64,000 nt of DNA, taken from assembly GCF_028471905.1 (NCBI RefSeq), contig NZ_CP116902.1, positions 1,586,501 through 1,650,500 on the forward strand, written 5' to 3'. The translations under genes and the position numbers were made by a program. Below are positions 1 through 9,028 of this stretch, in pieces (positions within the stretch are counted from its first letter, which is position 1; each line of letters starts with the position of its first letter). Below the pieces are notes generated by a model. That model ran no database searches, had not been told where the DNA came from, and saw only the letters and a list, made by a program, of their open reading frames with translations. Source of the stretch: Aneurinibacillus uraniidurans. Its GTDB lineage: Bacteria > Bacillota > Bacilli > Aneurinibacillales > Aneurinibacillaceae.

Positions 1-1
1 A

Positions 2-523
2 GATTTTAAAGGTCAGATCCCTGCTTTGCTTCGGACGAAGCTGCGTAGTGGAAAGTATCATATTCAGCAGCAGCTTCCGCTTGCCACATATAAGGGAAGA
101 CCGTTTGACCTGCGGGTATCTGTGCAGAAAGATGCGACTGGGCACTGGCAGGTAACGGGGATGGTAGGGAAGGCAGCACCGCAGGGTCGATTTTTAAGCA
201 ATGTTGGGCAGGGGGGACGGGTATATCCGTTGTCTGTTTTGCTAACCGATCATCCGAAATTAGAACGTAAAGCGGTCGAGAAAGCAGTAGAGATGTTTGC
301 GTTACGTGTAGTGTATAAATTGGAACGTTCGATTGAAGGTCTGGCAGATGTGGGGCTTGATATTGGGCTGACAGAGGGAGGGACTCCACTTTTCATTGAA
401 TGCAATGGACGGGATCAGAGGTACAGCTTCCGCAATGGAAAAATGACCCGGGAGTGGAAGGCAACGTATGCCAACCCGATAGGATATGCACGCTATTTGC
501 TTAGCCGTGCGCGTGAGGAGTAA
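2..523 (+). CDS. YheC/YheD-type ATP-grasp spore coat-associated protein (5' truncated by window edge)
   Basis: The frame is open from the first bases of the window, so only the C-terminal 173 residues are visible. They read as the ATP-grasp C-terminal half of the YheC/YheD family: a PFDLRVSVQ strand, VVYKLERSIEGLADVGLDIGL, and the FIECNGRDQRY metal/nucleotide-binding segment near the end. YheC and YheD are endospore coat-associated proteins in Bacillus, and their substrate is not established. A TTG at 26 is only the first start-like codon inside the window and not a real start. It is followed by a hairpin at 548-588. Confidence 0.8.
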   Translation, partial: DFKGQIPALLRTKLRSGKYHIQQQLPLATYKGRPFDLRVSVQKDATGHWQVTGMVGKAAPQGRFLSNVGQGGRVYPLSVLLTDHPKLERKAVEKAVEMFALRVVYKLERSIEGLADVGLDIGLTEGGTPLFIECNGRDQRYSFRNGKMTREWKATYANPIGYARYLLSRAREE

Positions 524-547
524 TCATGAATACCTCTCTAAAAGAAG

Positions 548-588
548 AGGCTGCCCCGTTGCCATCTTTCGGCTATGGGGACAGCTTC
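548..588. repeat. Solo copy of the GGCTGTCC-type hairpin (also possible terminator)
   Basis: An imperfect stem (AGGCTGCCCC against GGGGACAGCTTC) is followed by T-rich sequence, so it may terminate the upstream gene. The loop, read on the minus strand, resembles the CAGAACATGGCGA loop of the terminal hairpins of the composite repeats near 21-23.6 kb and 28.7-29.4 kb. It is therefore listed as a likely relic of that family. Confidence 0.55.
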
Positions 589-603
589 TGTTCTTTTACA
601 TCA

Positions 604-1236
604 TTATTTTATTTGCGGTACATTAGATAGAGTAAGCGGATCGATTGGAGTGGAAGCATCCATGTGTCCAAGGATCGTGTCTGTTTCCTTACCATCGAGG
701 ACAATTTTTGCATTCTTGAATCCAAACTGGCTCATGATCGTAGCGATTTGCTCCATAAGGAATTGTTCGCCCGTAGACCCAAGATTGGCAGCTTGCTTAA
801 CATTGGACGATAAGCTAACGATCGCTGTATGACCATCCTTTTTCACGGATTGAATCTCAACACTAGCTGGGAGCAGGCTGACAAGTTTTTTGCTTTTTGG
901 ACCGTTTTGCCATGCTTTTAGCGCGAGCAATGGAAGGTCGTCTTTCTTCTCATAAGAGATGGTATGTGTTTCTTTATATTCGGTCATCAAATTATCATCG
1001 CTGAATACAAGCTCGACAGTTTTTTTCTGAACAGTTGGTTTATCGGATTGTACAGGCTCAGTTGCTTTAGGGGTTGGCTGATTTACGGCTCCCTCTGTCT
1101 GTGTCTGAGTTCCGTTGGCCGGTACATTTGTAGTCGTTGGTGCTGGCGCATTTGTTGGTGTACTGGACGTATTTGTGCAGCCAGCCAGTCCGATTGTTAC
1201 AGTCGCAGCGGCGAGTAAAGCATAAGGTAAACGCAT
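604..1236 (-). CDS. GerM-domain (GerMN) lipoprotein, sporulation/germination related
   Basis: A lipoprotein signal peptide with lipobox LAGC is followed by a Thr/Pro-rich linker (about residues 22-65) and a single GerM domain (VELVFSDDNLMTEYKE..., LPASVEIQSVKKDGHTAIVSLSS, ...GEQFLMEQIATIMSQFGFKNAKIVLDGKETDTILGHMD). GerM-type domains occur in Bacillus sporulation and germination lipoproteins, where they are thought to act at the envelope. The start is placed at the ATG at 1236, which has GAAGGATT upstream. An in-frame ATG eight codons earlier has no ribosome site. Expected location is the outer face of the membrane. Confidence 0.8.
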   Translation of the reverse strand: MRLPYALLAAATVTIGLAGCTNTSSTPTNAPAPTTTNVPANGTQTQTEGAVNQPTPKATEPVQSDKPTVQKKTVELVFSDDNLMTEYKETHTISYEKKDDLPLLALKAWQNGPKSKKLVSLLPASVEIQSVKKDGHTAIVSLSSNVKQAANLGSTGEQFLMEQIATIMSQFGFKNAKIVLDGKETDTILGHMDASTPIDPLTLSNVPQIK

Positions 1237-1463
1237 AGCGTAATCCTTCCCTTCTGACATAATACTTGCTGTTTATATGATCTTATTGTTACATAATACT
1301 TTACCACAAAACACCTGCATAAGTCCTAACTGGTAAAAACAGTTTAGAGAATAAAAAGAATGCACAAAAATGTACGAAAATACTCGTTTTTTATGCCGAA
1401 GAGGGGCAAAATCAAGTATAGTGTAGATATAAAAAAGCAATACGATATACAGGAGTTGAATGT

Positions 1464-2135
1464 ATGGATCAATCATCGGTGCATTCGATTGTTCAAGCAA
1501 TTAGCCAGACACTTCCACAGGAAGCCTCGATTGCCATTGCAGACGAATCGAAATTTATTTATTACCAGCCGAGTCGGATGATCGATTTGAAGATCAAGCC
1601 GGGAGATATAGTGAAAGAAGGAACTCTTACACGCCGAGCCTTGTCGGACAAGCAAAAGCTTGCTCAATATCTTGAGGAGAGCGTATTTGGCGTGCCGTAT
1701 TATGCGATGAGCACCCCAATCATTACACACGGGCAGGCAGAAGGATGTGTGACGACGATTTTTCCGTCTTCTATCCAGCAGATCGACCGCTCGCTGCCGC
1801 GTCATCATTTTTTGATTGGACGTGGAGAAGATCGGTGGATTCCGATTCCGCTGTTTGATATTCAGTTCATTGAGTCGGATAAGGGAAAAACATTTTTGCA
1901 CACGGAGCGCGGCGTGTATTTAAATAAATACAGCCTGATTGAGCTTGAACGACTGCTGCCATCTGATCGATTTATACGGTGTCACCGTGCCTATATGGTA
2001 AATGTACATTCGATTATGGAGATTCACCCGGATTTTCATTCTACGTTTGTACTTATTATGAATGACCCGACACGGAGCCGCGTGCCAGTTAGTCAGAAAT
2101 ATGCCAGTATGTTCCGACGCATGCTCGGCTTTTAG
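1464..2135 (+). CDS. LytTR-family DNA-binding transcriptional regulator
   Basis: The protein has 223 residues. Residues about 1-110 form a small sensor-like region (PAS-like, not firmly assigned). Residues about 125-220 are a LytTR domain (ESDKGKTFLHTERGVYLNKYSLIELERLLPSDRFIRCHRAYMVNVHSI). There is no receiver domain, so it is not a classical response regulator. The start has AGGAG nine bases upstream. It lies 206 bases upstream of a CoA-transferase gene in the same direction, and the gap holds direct repeats ending in a GTT core, as LytTR sites do. Control of that gene is an inference from position. Confidence 0.8.
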   Translation: MDQSSVHSIVQAISQTLPQEASIAIADESKFIYYQPSRMIDLKIKPGDIVKEGTLTRRALSDKQKLAQYLEESVFGVPYYAMSTPIITHGQAEGCVTTIFPSSIQQIDRSLPRHHFLIGRGEDRWIPIPLFDIQFIESDKGKTFLHTERGVYLNKYSLIELERLLPSDRFIRCHRAYMVNVHSIMEIHPDFHSTFVLIMNDPTRSRVPVSQKYASMFRRMLGF

Positions 2136-2194
2136 AGAGGAGGACCATATTCCTTCTCTTTTTTTATTGGATTTTTTCTGGGATTTTGAAAGGG

Positions 2195-2290
2195 TTTTAT
2201 CGTTATTTTTTCTGTTTTATCGTTAAAAATTCTGCTTTATATCGAATATAAGGAGCTTATTGTACGGGCATGCTATCGTTAATGTATAAA
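2195..2290 (+). promoter_or_regulatory. Tandem ATCGTTA direct repeats and putative promoter upstream of the CoA-transferase
   Basis: TTTTATCGTTA occurs at 2195-2205 and again at 2215-2225, exactly 20 bp apart. A decayed third unit (CTTTATATCGA) begins at 2235 and a further CTATCGTTAA lies near 2273. LytTR regulators bind pairs of about 9-bp direct repeats with a GTT core spaced roughly two helical turns apart, so the geometry fits the adjacent LytTR gene. A weak sigma-A-like pair (TTGTAC at 2260, TATAAA at 2285, spacing 19) follows. Confidence 0.5.
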
Positions 2291-2341
2291 TAATTTAAAA
2301 AAAATAGATAAAGAGAATCGTTTTAGTGGGAGGCTTTACTA

Positions 2342-3865
2342 ATGTTTTCTCAACGAATTCGCAACGAAGAATTACTCAATCGTCTTGTTACAGCAGAAGA
2401 AGCTGCTACATGGATTCAAGATGGTATGACACTTGGATTAAGTGGATTTACCCGTGCCGGAGACGTTAAACAGGTTCCGCGTGCTCTTGTAGATCGTGCT
2501 AAAAAAAGTGGAGAATCATTCAAAGTTAACGTATATACAGGGGCATCAATGGGTTCTGAAATCGATGCAATCATGGCGGAAGCTGGCATCGTAAACATTC
2601 GCTTGCCATTCCAGGCAGATGGCCAGATGCGTGCGAAAATTAACGGTGGCGAGATTAACTACATCGATCAGCACTTATCGCACACATCAGAAGCTATTCG
2701 CTCCGGCTCCATTCCACCGATTGATATCGCAATTGTGGAAGCGGTTGCAGTTACCGAAGATGGAGGAATTGTTCCAAGTACATCAGTTGGGAACTCAGCT
2801 ATTTTTGCTGAATATGCGAAAGAAATCATTATCGAGCTGAACTTGCGCCAATCTCCAGCGCTTGAAGGAATTCATGATATTTATACACCGGCTGAACAAG
2901 GGGAGCGTGGGCCGATCCCATTGACCCAGGTAGATCAGCGTATTGGAACAGCGGCTATTCATGTTGATCCGGCCAAGATTAAAGGTATTGTTGTGACGGA
3001 TGAATCTGATTCACCATCAACAATCGTTCCACCGGATGAAGAAACAGCCCAAATCGCAGCACACCTGCTTGAACTACTGCGTGCCGAAGTAGCGGCAGGT
3101 CGTTTGCCGAACACACTTGCACCGATGCAGTCGGGAATTGGCTCAGTAGCGAACGCAGTATTCCATGGCTTCCTTGATTCAGAGTTCACAGATCTAGAAG
3201 TGTATTCAGAAGTACTGCAGGATGCGGTATTCGATCTGCTTGATGCCGGTAAAATCCGTTTTGCATCTGGTTGCTCAATTACACTTTCACCAGAGAAGAG
3301 TGAGCAGGTTATGAAGGATCTGGATAAATACAAAGACCGTCTGCTGCTTCGTCCACAGGAAATTTCGAATCATCCAGAAATCGTGCGTCGTCTCGGTTTG
3401 ATTGCGATTAACACGGCACTTGAGTTCGATATTTACGGCAATGTGAACTCAACACATGTAATGGGTACGAATATGATGAACGGTATCGGTGGCTCTGGTG
3501 ACTTTGCTCGTAACTCTCGTCTTGGTATTTTTGTTACGAAGTCAACCGCTAAAGGTGGAGCGATCTCAAGTGTCGTACCATTCGTATCGCATGTGGATCA
3601 TACTGAGCATGATGTTGATATCGTAGTAACTGAGCAAGGGATTGCGGATCTGCGCGGTTTAGCTCCGCGTCAACGTGCACAAGTGATCATCGATAATTGT
3701 GCGCATCCGATGTATCGCCCGCAGCTGCAGGCATACTTCGACGAAGCATGTAAGCGTGGTGGGCAAACTCCGCACGTATTAGAGAAAGCATTCTCTTTCC
3801 ATGATCGGTTCCGTGAGACACGCTCCATGCTTGAACAGGTAGAAGAAAAACAGCCTGTTTGCTAA
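2342..3865 (+). CDS. Acetyl-CoA hydrolase / succinyl-CoA:acetate CoA-transferase family protein
   Basis: At 507 residues this is full length for the Cat1/ScpC/AarC CoA-transferase family, which moves CoA between succinate (or another acid) and acetate. The YSEVLQD segment aligns with the region holding the catalytic glutamate of AarC-type enzymes. The C-terminal signature MNGIGGSGDFARNS...VVTEQGIADLRGLAPRQRAQ is typical. GGGAGG precedes the ATG. Its probable role is acetate/acyl-CoA balance in central metabolism. Regulation by the upstream LytTR protein is inferred. A terminator follows at 3931. Confidence 0.88.
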   Translation: MFSQRIRNEELLNRLVTAEEAATWIQDGMTLGLSGFTRAGDVKQVPRALVDRAKKSGESFKVNVYTGASMGSEIDAIMAEAGIVNIRLPFQADGQMRAKINGGEINYIDQHLSHTSEAIRSGSIPPIDIAIVEAVAVTEDGGIVPSTSVGNSAIFAEYAKEIIIELNLRQSPALEGIHDIYTPAEQGERGPIPLTQVDQRIGTAAIHVDPAKIKGIVVTDESDSPSTIVPPDEETAQIAAHLLELLRAEVAAGRLPNTLAPMQSGIGSVANAVFHGFLDSEFTDLEVYSEVLQDAVFDLLDAGKIRFASGCSITLSPEKSEQVMKDLDKYKDRLLLRPQEISNHPEIVRRLGLIAINTALEFDIYGNVNSTHVMGTNMMNGIGGSGDFARNSRLGIFVTKSTAKGGAISSVVPFVSHVDHTEHDVDIVVTEQGIADLRGLAPRQRAQVIIDNCAHPMYRPQLQAYFDEACKRGGQTPHVLEKAFSFHDRFRETRSMLEQVEEKQPVC

Positions 3866-3930
3866 TCAATATAAACCTATAGAAAAAGATATAATGGTGG
3901 AGAGAACCAATATAGAGACCGTAACGATAG

Positions 3931-3966
3931 CAAAACCCTCGCTTGCATTCATGAGCGGGGTTTTTG
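3931..3966 (+). terminator. Rho-independent terminator
   Basis: CCCTCGCT and AGCGGGG form a stem around a 10-base loop, followed by a run of T. It sits 65 bases after the CoA-transferase stop. Confidence 0.75.
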
Positions 3967-4037
3967 TCATTGTTTTTCTTCCATATTTTTTGTATAGTTG
4001 CATGCGTAAGCTTTTCCGGAATGAGGCCTGATACAAA

Positions 4038-6170
4038 ATGATGCAGCATGAGAACGGGATTGATCATATGGAGTCAGTACCGCGAGGAGCGGGCGGTGCC
4101 CGCGTGCCACAAGCGTATACAGCAGACGGACTGACATCCGAGCAGCTTGTTTGCTCTGATGAGGCGGATGCCCCCTTTTTTCGGGCGCTTGAGGACAGTG
4201 GGATCTATTTGAATGAAGCGCAGATTGCCGCTGTTCGTGCCGTAGATGGGCAAGTTTTGATCAATGCAGGAGCGGGAAGCGGTAAGACGACGGTGTTGAC
4301 GTGCCGGGCCGCTTATTTGCTGCTTGTGCATCGTGTTCCGCCAGAAAACATTATGCTCGTTACGTTTACTCGCCAGGCGGCCCAGCAGATGCAAGAGCGG
4401 ATGCGAGGCATTGCAGGTGTAACGGCGGGAATGGTTCGCCGAATGATTACGGGTACATTCCATTCACTGGCACGGACGATTTATTTTCATAAGCTAACCG
4501 AGCAGCCCCGAATCATGAGCCAGAAGCAGAAGGAGTTTGTACTTGGGCAATTGACGAAAGAGATGGCGACAGGTGAGCAGTATGAGGCGGAAACACTGCT
4601 TTCACTGCTCGCGTATTTAAAGAACAACCTGTATGTTGTCGGTAGTGAGTGGCATACGGAAGAAGTGGACGGGCTTAAAGAAGACGCGCGCCGTGTACTC
4701 ATGCGATATGAAGCGTACAAGCGAGAGCACAATCTGATTGATTATGAAGACTTGATTACCGGTTGTATGGAAACACTTTCTGCATACCCGACGTATCGCG
4801 AAGCTTTGCAGCGGCGGATAGCGTATATGATGGTGGATGAATATCAGGATACGAATATCGCACAATATGAAATGATTCGTCAGCTTTCTGAGCAGGCCAA
4901 TTTATGTGTCGTCGGTGACCCCGATCAAGCCATATATGGCTGGCGCGGTGCAGAACCGTCAATCATGTTACGTTTTCCACAAGAATATCCAGATTGTACA
5001 TGCATTACGCTGGATATTAATTATCGTTCCCCGGCAGGTGTTGTGGGACTCGGAAATGCGGTCATTCGCCACAATGAGGATCGCCTAGAGAAAGAACTAA
5101 AAGTGTTACCAGGTGCGCCGGGGCTTCCGATGTATTTGACAGCACGTTCGGTGGAGCATGAAGCGGAATGTGTGGTAGCGCTGATTACCCGCCTGGTAGA
5201 GTCGGGAGAGTATACGTATTCCGACATTGCCGTACTATATCGGACGCATAGCACGGTGCGGACGTTATATGAGAAGCTTTTGCTCTCTGATGTACCATTT
5301 ACGACGCACCGGGACGAACCGACATTTTATGAGCTTGGAACGATTCGTCCCGTGCTTGATTTTCTCAGGCTCTCGGTTGATCCGTATAATGAGCAGGCGC
5401 TTTCTTCGATTCTGCCCTGTCTCTACATTAGCCGGGCACGCTATGAGAAAGAAATTCACATCACAGCCATTCAGCGGGGCATCGCCTACCTAGAGGCAAT
5501 TGGGCATCTGGAAGGGCTGCCTGCTTATCAGAAGCGTAAATTACAGGAGCGAGTCACATGGCTAGCCAGCATTGCACGCATTAGTCCTTTGCAGGCGATT
5601 AAAGAAGTACGCAACGATGCAGGCGGCGGCTATGACCGTTTTCTGGGCAGTGAGCAGGACGGAGCGGTTACCTATCATAAAGAACTCATTCGAGATGATT
5701 TGCTCGAACTGGAGGAGGCAGCACGCAACTTTGCGACTGTTCCGGAATTTCTGGCCTACATTGATACGATTTTGGCAGAGAAAGAATCGCATAAGAAGCG
5801 ACAGCGGGAGCAGGCCGCACCAACAGGCATTACTTTGCAGACGATTCATGCGGCCAAAGGACTTGAATATCCGGTTGTCATTGTACTCGGGGCCATTGAT
5901 GGCGTAATGCCGCATAGTATTGCGGTTGACCCGGATGAGAAGCCAGATTTTTGGCTTCATAAAAAAACAGAAGAGCGGTGGCGGGAAGCGGTGGAGGAGG
6001 AGCGCAGACTTGCGTACGTTGCGGTTACACGGGCGAAGCGAGATCTCTACATTAGTTCCCCATTGTATTTTCGGGGCCGTCCGACGTCACCGTCACCTTT
6101 TTTGCTTGAGGCGTTTACCGGTCGCTCGCACATTGCAGCGCCGGTCATAAAGGAGGAAACAAAACGATGA
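4038..6170 (+). CDS. UvrD/PcrA-like superfamily 1 DNA helicase
   Basis: The 710 residues carry all SF1A helicase motifs in order: Walker A AGAGSGKTT (about residue 78), motif Ia LVTFTRQAA, Walker B DEYQDTN, motif III GDPDQAIYGWRGAEPS, motif IV INYRSP, motif V HAAKGLEYPVVIVLG and motif VI AYVAVTRAKRDLY. It unwinds DNA 3' to 5' in repair or replication. It lacks the typical pcrA-ligA context and is translationally linked to cvfB by an ATGA overlap, so it is probably a second UvrD-like helicase and not PcrA itself. The start has GAGG 11 bases upstream. An in-frame ATG at 4068 is an alternative. Confidence 0.9.
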   Translation: MMQHENGIDHMESVPRGAGGARVPQAYTADGLTSEQLVCSDEADAPFFRALEDSGIYLNEAQIAAVRAVDGQVLINAGAGSGKTTVLTCRAAYLLLVHRVPPENIMLVTFTRQAAQQMQERMRGIAGVTAGMVRRMITGTFHSLARTIYFHKLTEQPRIMSQKQKEFVLGQLTKEMATGEQYEAETLLSLLAYLKNNLYVVGSEWHTEEVDGLKEDARRVLMRYEAYKREHNLIDYEDLITGCMETLSAYPTYREALQRRIAYMMVDEYQDTNIAQYEMIRQLSEQANLCVVGDPDQAIYGWRGAEPSIMLRFPQEYPDCTCITLDINYRSPAGVVGLGNAVIRHNEDRLEKELKVLPGAPGLPMYLTARSVEHEAECVVALITRLVESGEYTYSDIAVLYRTHSTVRTLYEKLLLSDVPFTTHRDEPTFYELGTIRPVLDFLRLSVDPYNEQALSSILPCLYISRARYEKEIHITAIQRGIAYLEAIGHLEGLPAYQKRKLQERVTWLASIARISPLQAIKEVRNDAGGGYDRFLGSEQDGAVTYHKELIRDDLLELEEAARNFATVPEFLAYIDTILAEKESHKKRQREQAAPTGITLQTIHAAKGLEYPVVIVLGAIDGVMPHSIAVDPDEKPDFWLHKKTEERWREAVEEERRLAYVAVTRAKRDLYISSPLYFRGRPTSPSPFLLEAFTGRSHIAAPVIKEETKR

Positions 6171-7036
6171 GATTAGAAGCGGGAACAAAAGAATGGGCAC
6201 GAGTGGAGCGGAAGGCGCCGTTTGGCTACTTTGTGTCGATTGAAAATACCGATGTATTATTACACGAAAGCGATGTTGTAGAAGCGCCGGAGATTGGCGA
6301 TGACATTATGGTGTATTTGTATCATGATCATCAGGACCGACTCGCGGCTACACAAATGGAGCCGCATGTGCTGCTAGGAGATTTCGGGTGGCTTGAGGTT
6401 GTCGACATTCACCCGCGCATGGGGGCGTTTCTTGATAACGGCATTCGTAAAGATGTCCTTCTGCCAGCCGATCAATTACCAGAACTGAAAAGCAAATGGC
6501 CAACGTCAGGGGATCGGGTATACATCCAGCTGGAGCATGATAAGCAGGGCCGCTTGCTTGCTGTGCTGGGCCGAGAAGAAGACTTTGAAGAGATTGCAGA
6601 GCCAGCCACACCTGATCTATTCAATCAGGACATTAGCGGTTATGTGTACAAAATCATTAAAATCGGTGCGTTCGTGATGACAGAGGGACAACACCTGGCA
6701 TTCTTGCATCGGGATGAAACGAAAGAAGAATTACGTGTCGGGCAGTTGATTCAAGCGCGTGTGTCGAAAGTACGCGATGATGGTCGACTGAATCTGTCCA
6801 CCAAACCGCGCAAGGAAGTGAGCTACAGTCAGGATGCTGAGATGATCTATGAGTATGTGAAGCAGCGTGGCGGACGCATCCCGTATACAGACAAGACGGC
6901 ACCTGATGTTATTCTAGATAAGTTTGGCATTAGCAAAGCCGCTTTCAAACGTGCGCTTGGTAAGTTGATGAAAGAGCGCCGCATAAATCAGGAAGATGGT
7001 TGGACGTACATAACGACAGAAGATACAAAACAATAA
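6167..7036 (+). CDS. cvfB: CvfB-type S1-like RNA-binding protein
   Basis: The 289 residues match the CvfB/YitL family: three S1-like beta-barrel domains (about 1-65, 70-140, 150-215) and a C-terminal winged-helix region (about 225-285, KFGISKAAFKRALGKLMKERRI). CvfB proteins bind RNA and affect virulence or stress gene expression in Firmicutes. The ATG overlaps the helicase stop (ATGA), with AAGGAGG upstream inside the helicase gene, so the two are co-translated. A strong terminator follows at 7045. Confidence 0.88.
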   Translation: MRLEAGTKEWARVERKAPFGYFVSIENTDVLLHESDVVEAPEIGDDIMVYLYHDHQDRLAATQMEPHVLLGDFGWLEVVDIHPRMGAFLDNGIRKDVLLPADQLPELKSKWPTSGDRVYIQLEHDKQGRLLAVLGREEDFEEIAEPATPDLFNQDISGYVYKIIKIGAFVMTEGQHLAFLHRDETKEELRVGQLIQARVSKVRDDGRLNLSTKPRKEVSYSQDAEMIYEYVKQRGGRIPYTDKTAPDVILDKFGISKAAFKRALGKLMKERRINQEDGWTYITTEDTKQ

Positions 7037-7044
7037 ATATTAGG

Positions 7045-7084
7045 AAAAAGCACGGACTGGCAAGGACAGTTCGTGCTTTTTTTG
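7045..7084 (+). terminator. Rho-independent terminator after cvfB
   Basis: AAAAAGCACGGACTG and CAGTTCGTGCTTTTTTT form a long stem with a T tail. Confidence 0.85.
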
Positions 7085-7237
7085 CATACAAAAGTAAGAG
7101 AGTAATATTTTTACTACTCAGAAAGTAAAAATAAAATAATAAAGCGTTTAATTATAGTAAAAACCGGACATAAAAAGAATAACGAATACGAAAGGTGTAA
7201 CAAGCAGAGCGGATTAACAAGTGAGGAGGAAGCCAGC

Positions 7238-7507
7238 GTGAGAAAAGACTACTACAGCAACAATGATCCAGTACGGAAGTGGGAACGTCTTTCCCTCCTG
7301 CGGGCGCAGGTACGTTATATGGAACAAAGCGTACCGTACACACATTTTTCAGCAGAAGATGAGCAAAAAGCGTTAGATCTGTTTAGGCAGGATGAGGCAG
7401 CAGGAACAAACTGGATGCATACGGGTGTTTTGTGGCAGGGAGCAAGTGAATTAAACCGTGAGATTACAAAGCGACAGGGGCTAGACACATATCGGGGATT
7501 ATATTAA
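7238..7507 (+). CDS. Small hypothetical protein (89 aa)
   Basis: The GTG start has GAGGAGGAAG seven bases upstream, which supports translation. The protein is charged and soluble, with many Arg/Glu residues, no signal peptide and no membrane segment. No family is recognised. It stands alone between a terminator and a terminal-hairpin-type repeat at 7525. Confidence 0.6.
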   Translation: MRKDYYSNNDPVRKWERLSLLRAQVRYMEQSVPYTHFSAEDEQKALDLFRQDEAAGTNWMHTGVLWQGASELNREITKRQGLDTYRGLY

Positions 7508-7524
7508 TACGAAATCGTAAAAAT

Positions 7525-7567
7525 GGGGCTGTCCTAAACGCCAGAGCATGGCGAATAGAGCAGCCTC
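7525..7567. repeat. Solo GGCTGTCC-type hairpin
   Basis: GGGGCTGTCC and AGAGCAGCCTC frame a loop reading CCAGAGCATGGCGA. This loop closely matches the terminal hairpins of the composite palindromic repeats elsewhere in the window. It lies between convergent genes and may double as a weak terminator. Confidence 0.6.
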
Positions 7568-7584
7568 TTTGTGTATTCAAAAAA

Positions 7585-8886
7585 TCAGTTCCATTTTACC
7601 GTAGACAGCGGTGTACTTGCGGTGAGATCGGTGGTGAGCAGCGTGCGTCCTTCGAATCGGACGAGTACACGGCAGGTGCTAGCACCTGTGACATCACTCC
7701 AATTTTTGAATGCCGCACTGTAAATCAGCTCTTTTTTGGCGTCATCTGACAGGGCGCGGAATTTATTCAATGCATTTTGGTCCGCAAGAGTGACATACAT
7801 GACAGCTTGGCCTGTACTTAAGCCGATATCATTCGCTTTAATTCCATCGATAACAGTGCAGTCAAGGTTATTTCGCAGTTCATCAATCGCAGTCGCTTCC
7901 CGAAAGGACAGGGAGGAGAGCAGACGTGCTACATCGGTCGATCCTTGTCTATAGGCAAGAGAGAGGGCATTGTCTCCCAGTTTCGTTTGCGCGGACCGGT
8001 CAGCTTTATAAGATAGAAGCAGATTGATGGCTTCGATATTATTGCGTTCTACCGCATACATAAGGGCGGTCTGGCCTGTGTTATCTTGCATATTCGGGTC
8101 AGCTTTTTTCGTAAGCAGGACACGGGCGATTTGTAGTTTGTCCCCCGAAATCGCTGACATGAGCGGAGTTACACCCGTATCAGTAGAAGCAGCATTCGGG
8201 TTTGCGCCAGCATTAAGAGCAGTCTGGACGCTAGTGGCATTACCTGATGCGACTGCTTCCGCCAGTTGCATGGTCAATAGTTTTGAGGAGAGGTTCGCCT
8301 GCTCCTGCTCATCTGGTTCTGGGGTGGTCTCAGTCGGCTGTACAGGAGCTGGTTTTGGCTGCGTACTGGCCGATTTTTTCTCCTGAATAAAAATTGCTTT
8401 CTTTTTTGCATCCCATATTACAGCTAGATCGAATGACTCAGCGGCTAGTCGGACAGGTACCATGGTGGTACCGTTAATGATTTCGGGTGCGGTATCAAAG
8501 GTTATCGTTTTTCCGTTTTTGGTGCCTGATTTTTTTCCAATTTTTAAGATGACTTTATCATTTCCTTTTTGTGCGGTTATGGTTTGGGTTTTATCATCCC
8601 AGTAAACAGTAGCACCGAGTGAATTAAACATATCCCGCATCGGAACGAGTAGAACATCATTAACGGTAACAGGCGAGCGGGGAAAGGTAATCTTTTTATT
8701 GTTGCTGTACACGGTAACGGTCGACTTCGTATACGTTACAGGCTTGGTGTCTGCTTTAGAGGTTGTCTTCTCTTTTTTTGTGGTAGTAGATTTGGTTGAT
8801 GTCTTTGGTTGCGCGAAGACGGCTGGGGAAGCAGTAAAAGCCAGGGCCAGTGATAATGCAATCGCAGACGGGACTATTTTCTTCAT
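7585..8886 (-). CDS. Secreted copper amine oxidase N-terminal domain plus ankyrin-repeat protein
   Basis: The 433 residues begin with a Sec signal peptide (cleavage near VFA-QP). A Lys/Thr-rich stretch follows, then a copper-amine-oxidase N-terminal-like domain (about 55-170, VLLVPMRDMFNSLGATVYWDDKTQTI... and TTMVPVRLAAESFDLAVIWDAKKKAI). After a Pro-rich linker come about four ankyrin repeats (195-330, GVTPLMSAISGDKLQIARVLLTKKADPN and similar). The unassigned C-terminus has two cysteines. The domain pair suggests a cell-surface scaffold protein and not an enzyme. GGAGAG precedes the ATG. Confidence 0.8.
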   Translation of the reverse strand: MKKIVPSAIALSLALAFTASPAVFAQPKTSTKSTTTKKEKTTSKADTKPVTYTKSTVTVYSNNKKITFPRSPVTVNDVLLVPMRDMFNSLGATVYWDDKTQTITAQKGNDKVILKIGKKSGTKNGKTITFDTAPEIINGTTMVPVRLAAESFDLAVIWDAKKKAIFIQEKKSASTQPKPAPVQPTETTPEPDEQEQANLSSKLLTMQLAEAVASGNATSVQTALNAGANPNAASTDTGVTPLMSAISGDKLQIARVLLTKKADPNMQDNTGQTALMYAVERNNIEAINLLLSYKADRSAQTKLGDNALSLAYRQGSTDVARLLSSLSFREATAIDELRNNLDCTVIDGIKANDIGLSTGQAVMYVTLADQNALNKFRALSDDAKKELIYSAAFKNWSDVTGASTCRVLVRFEGRTLLTTDLTASTPLSTVKWN

Positions 8887-8988
8887 CGTTTCTCTCCTTT
8901 GATCGTATAAGTCGTTCCATGTGTATAGTTGATAAAAGGGTCTTATGTATTATAACACCTTCTGACCGATAGGAAAGATAAGATAAAC

Positions 8989-9021
8989 AAAACTCCTCAG
9001 TATTATGTGCTGAGGAGTTTT
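8989..9021 (-). terminator. Terminator of the SNase-like/LysM gene
   Basis: AAAACTCCTCAG and CTGAGGAGTTTT form a perfect 12-bp inverted repeat with a 9-base loop and a T-rich minus-strand tail. It lies just past the stop at 9029. Confidence 0.85.
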
Positions 9022-9028
9022 ATGTAGG

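Noticed and set aside
2195-2282. CRISPR-like direct repeats
   Set aside because: Units are about 11 bp at a 20-bp period with no spacer-repeat structure; operator repeats fit better.
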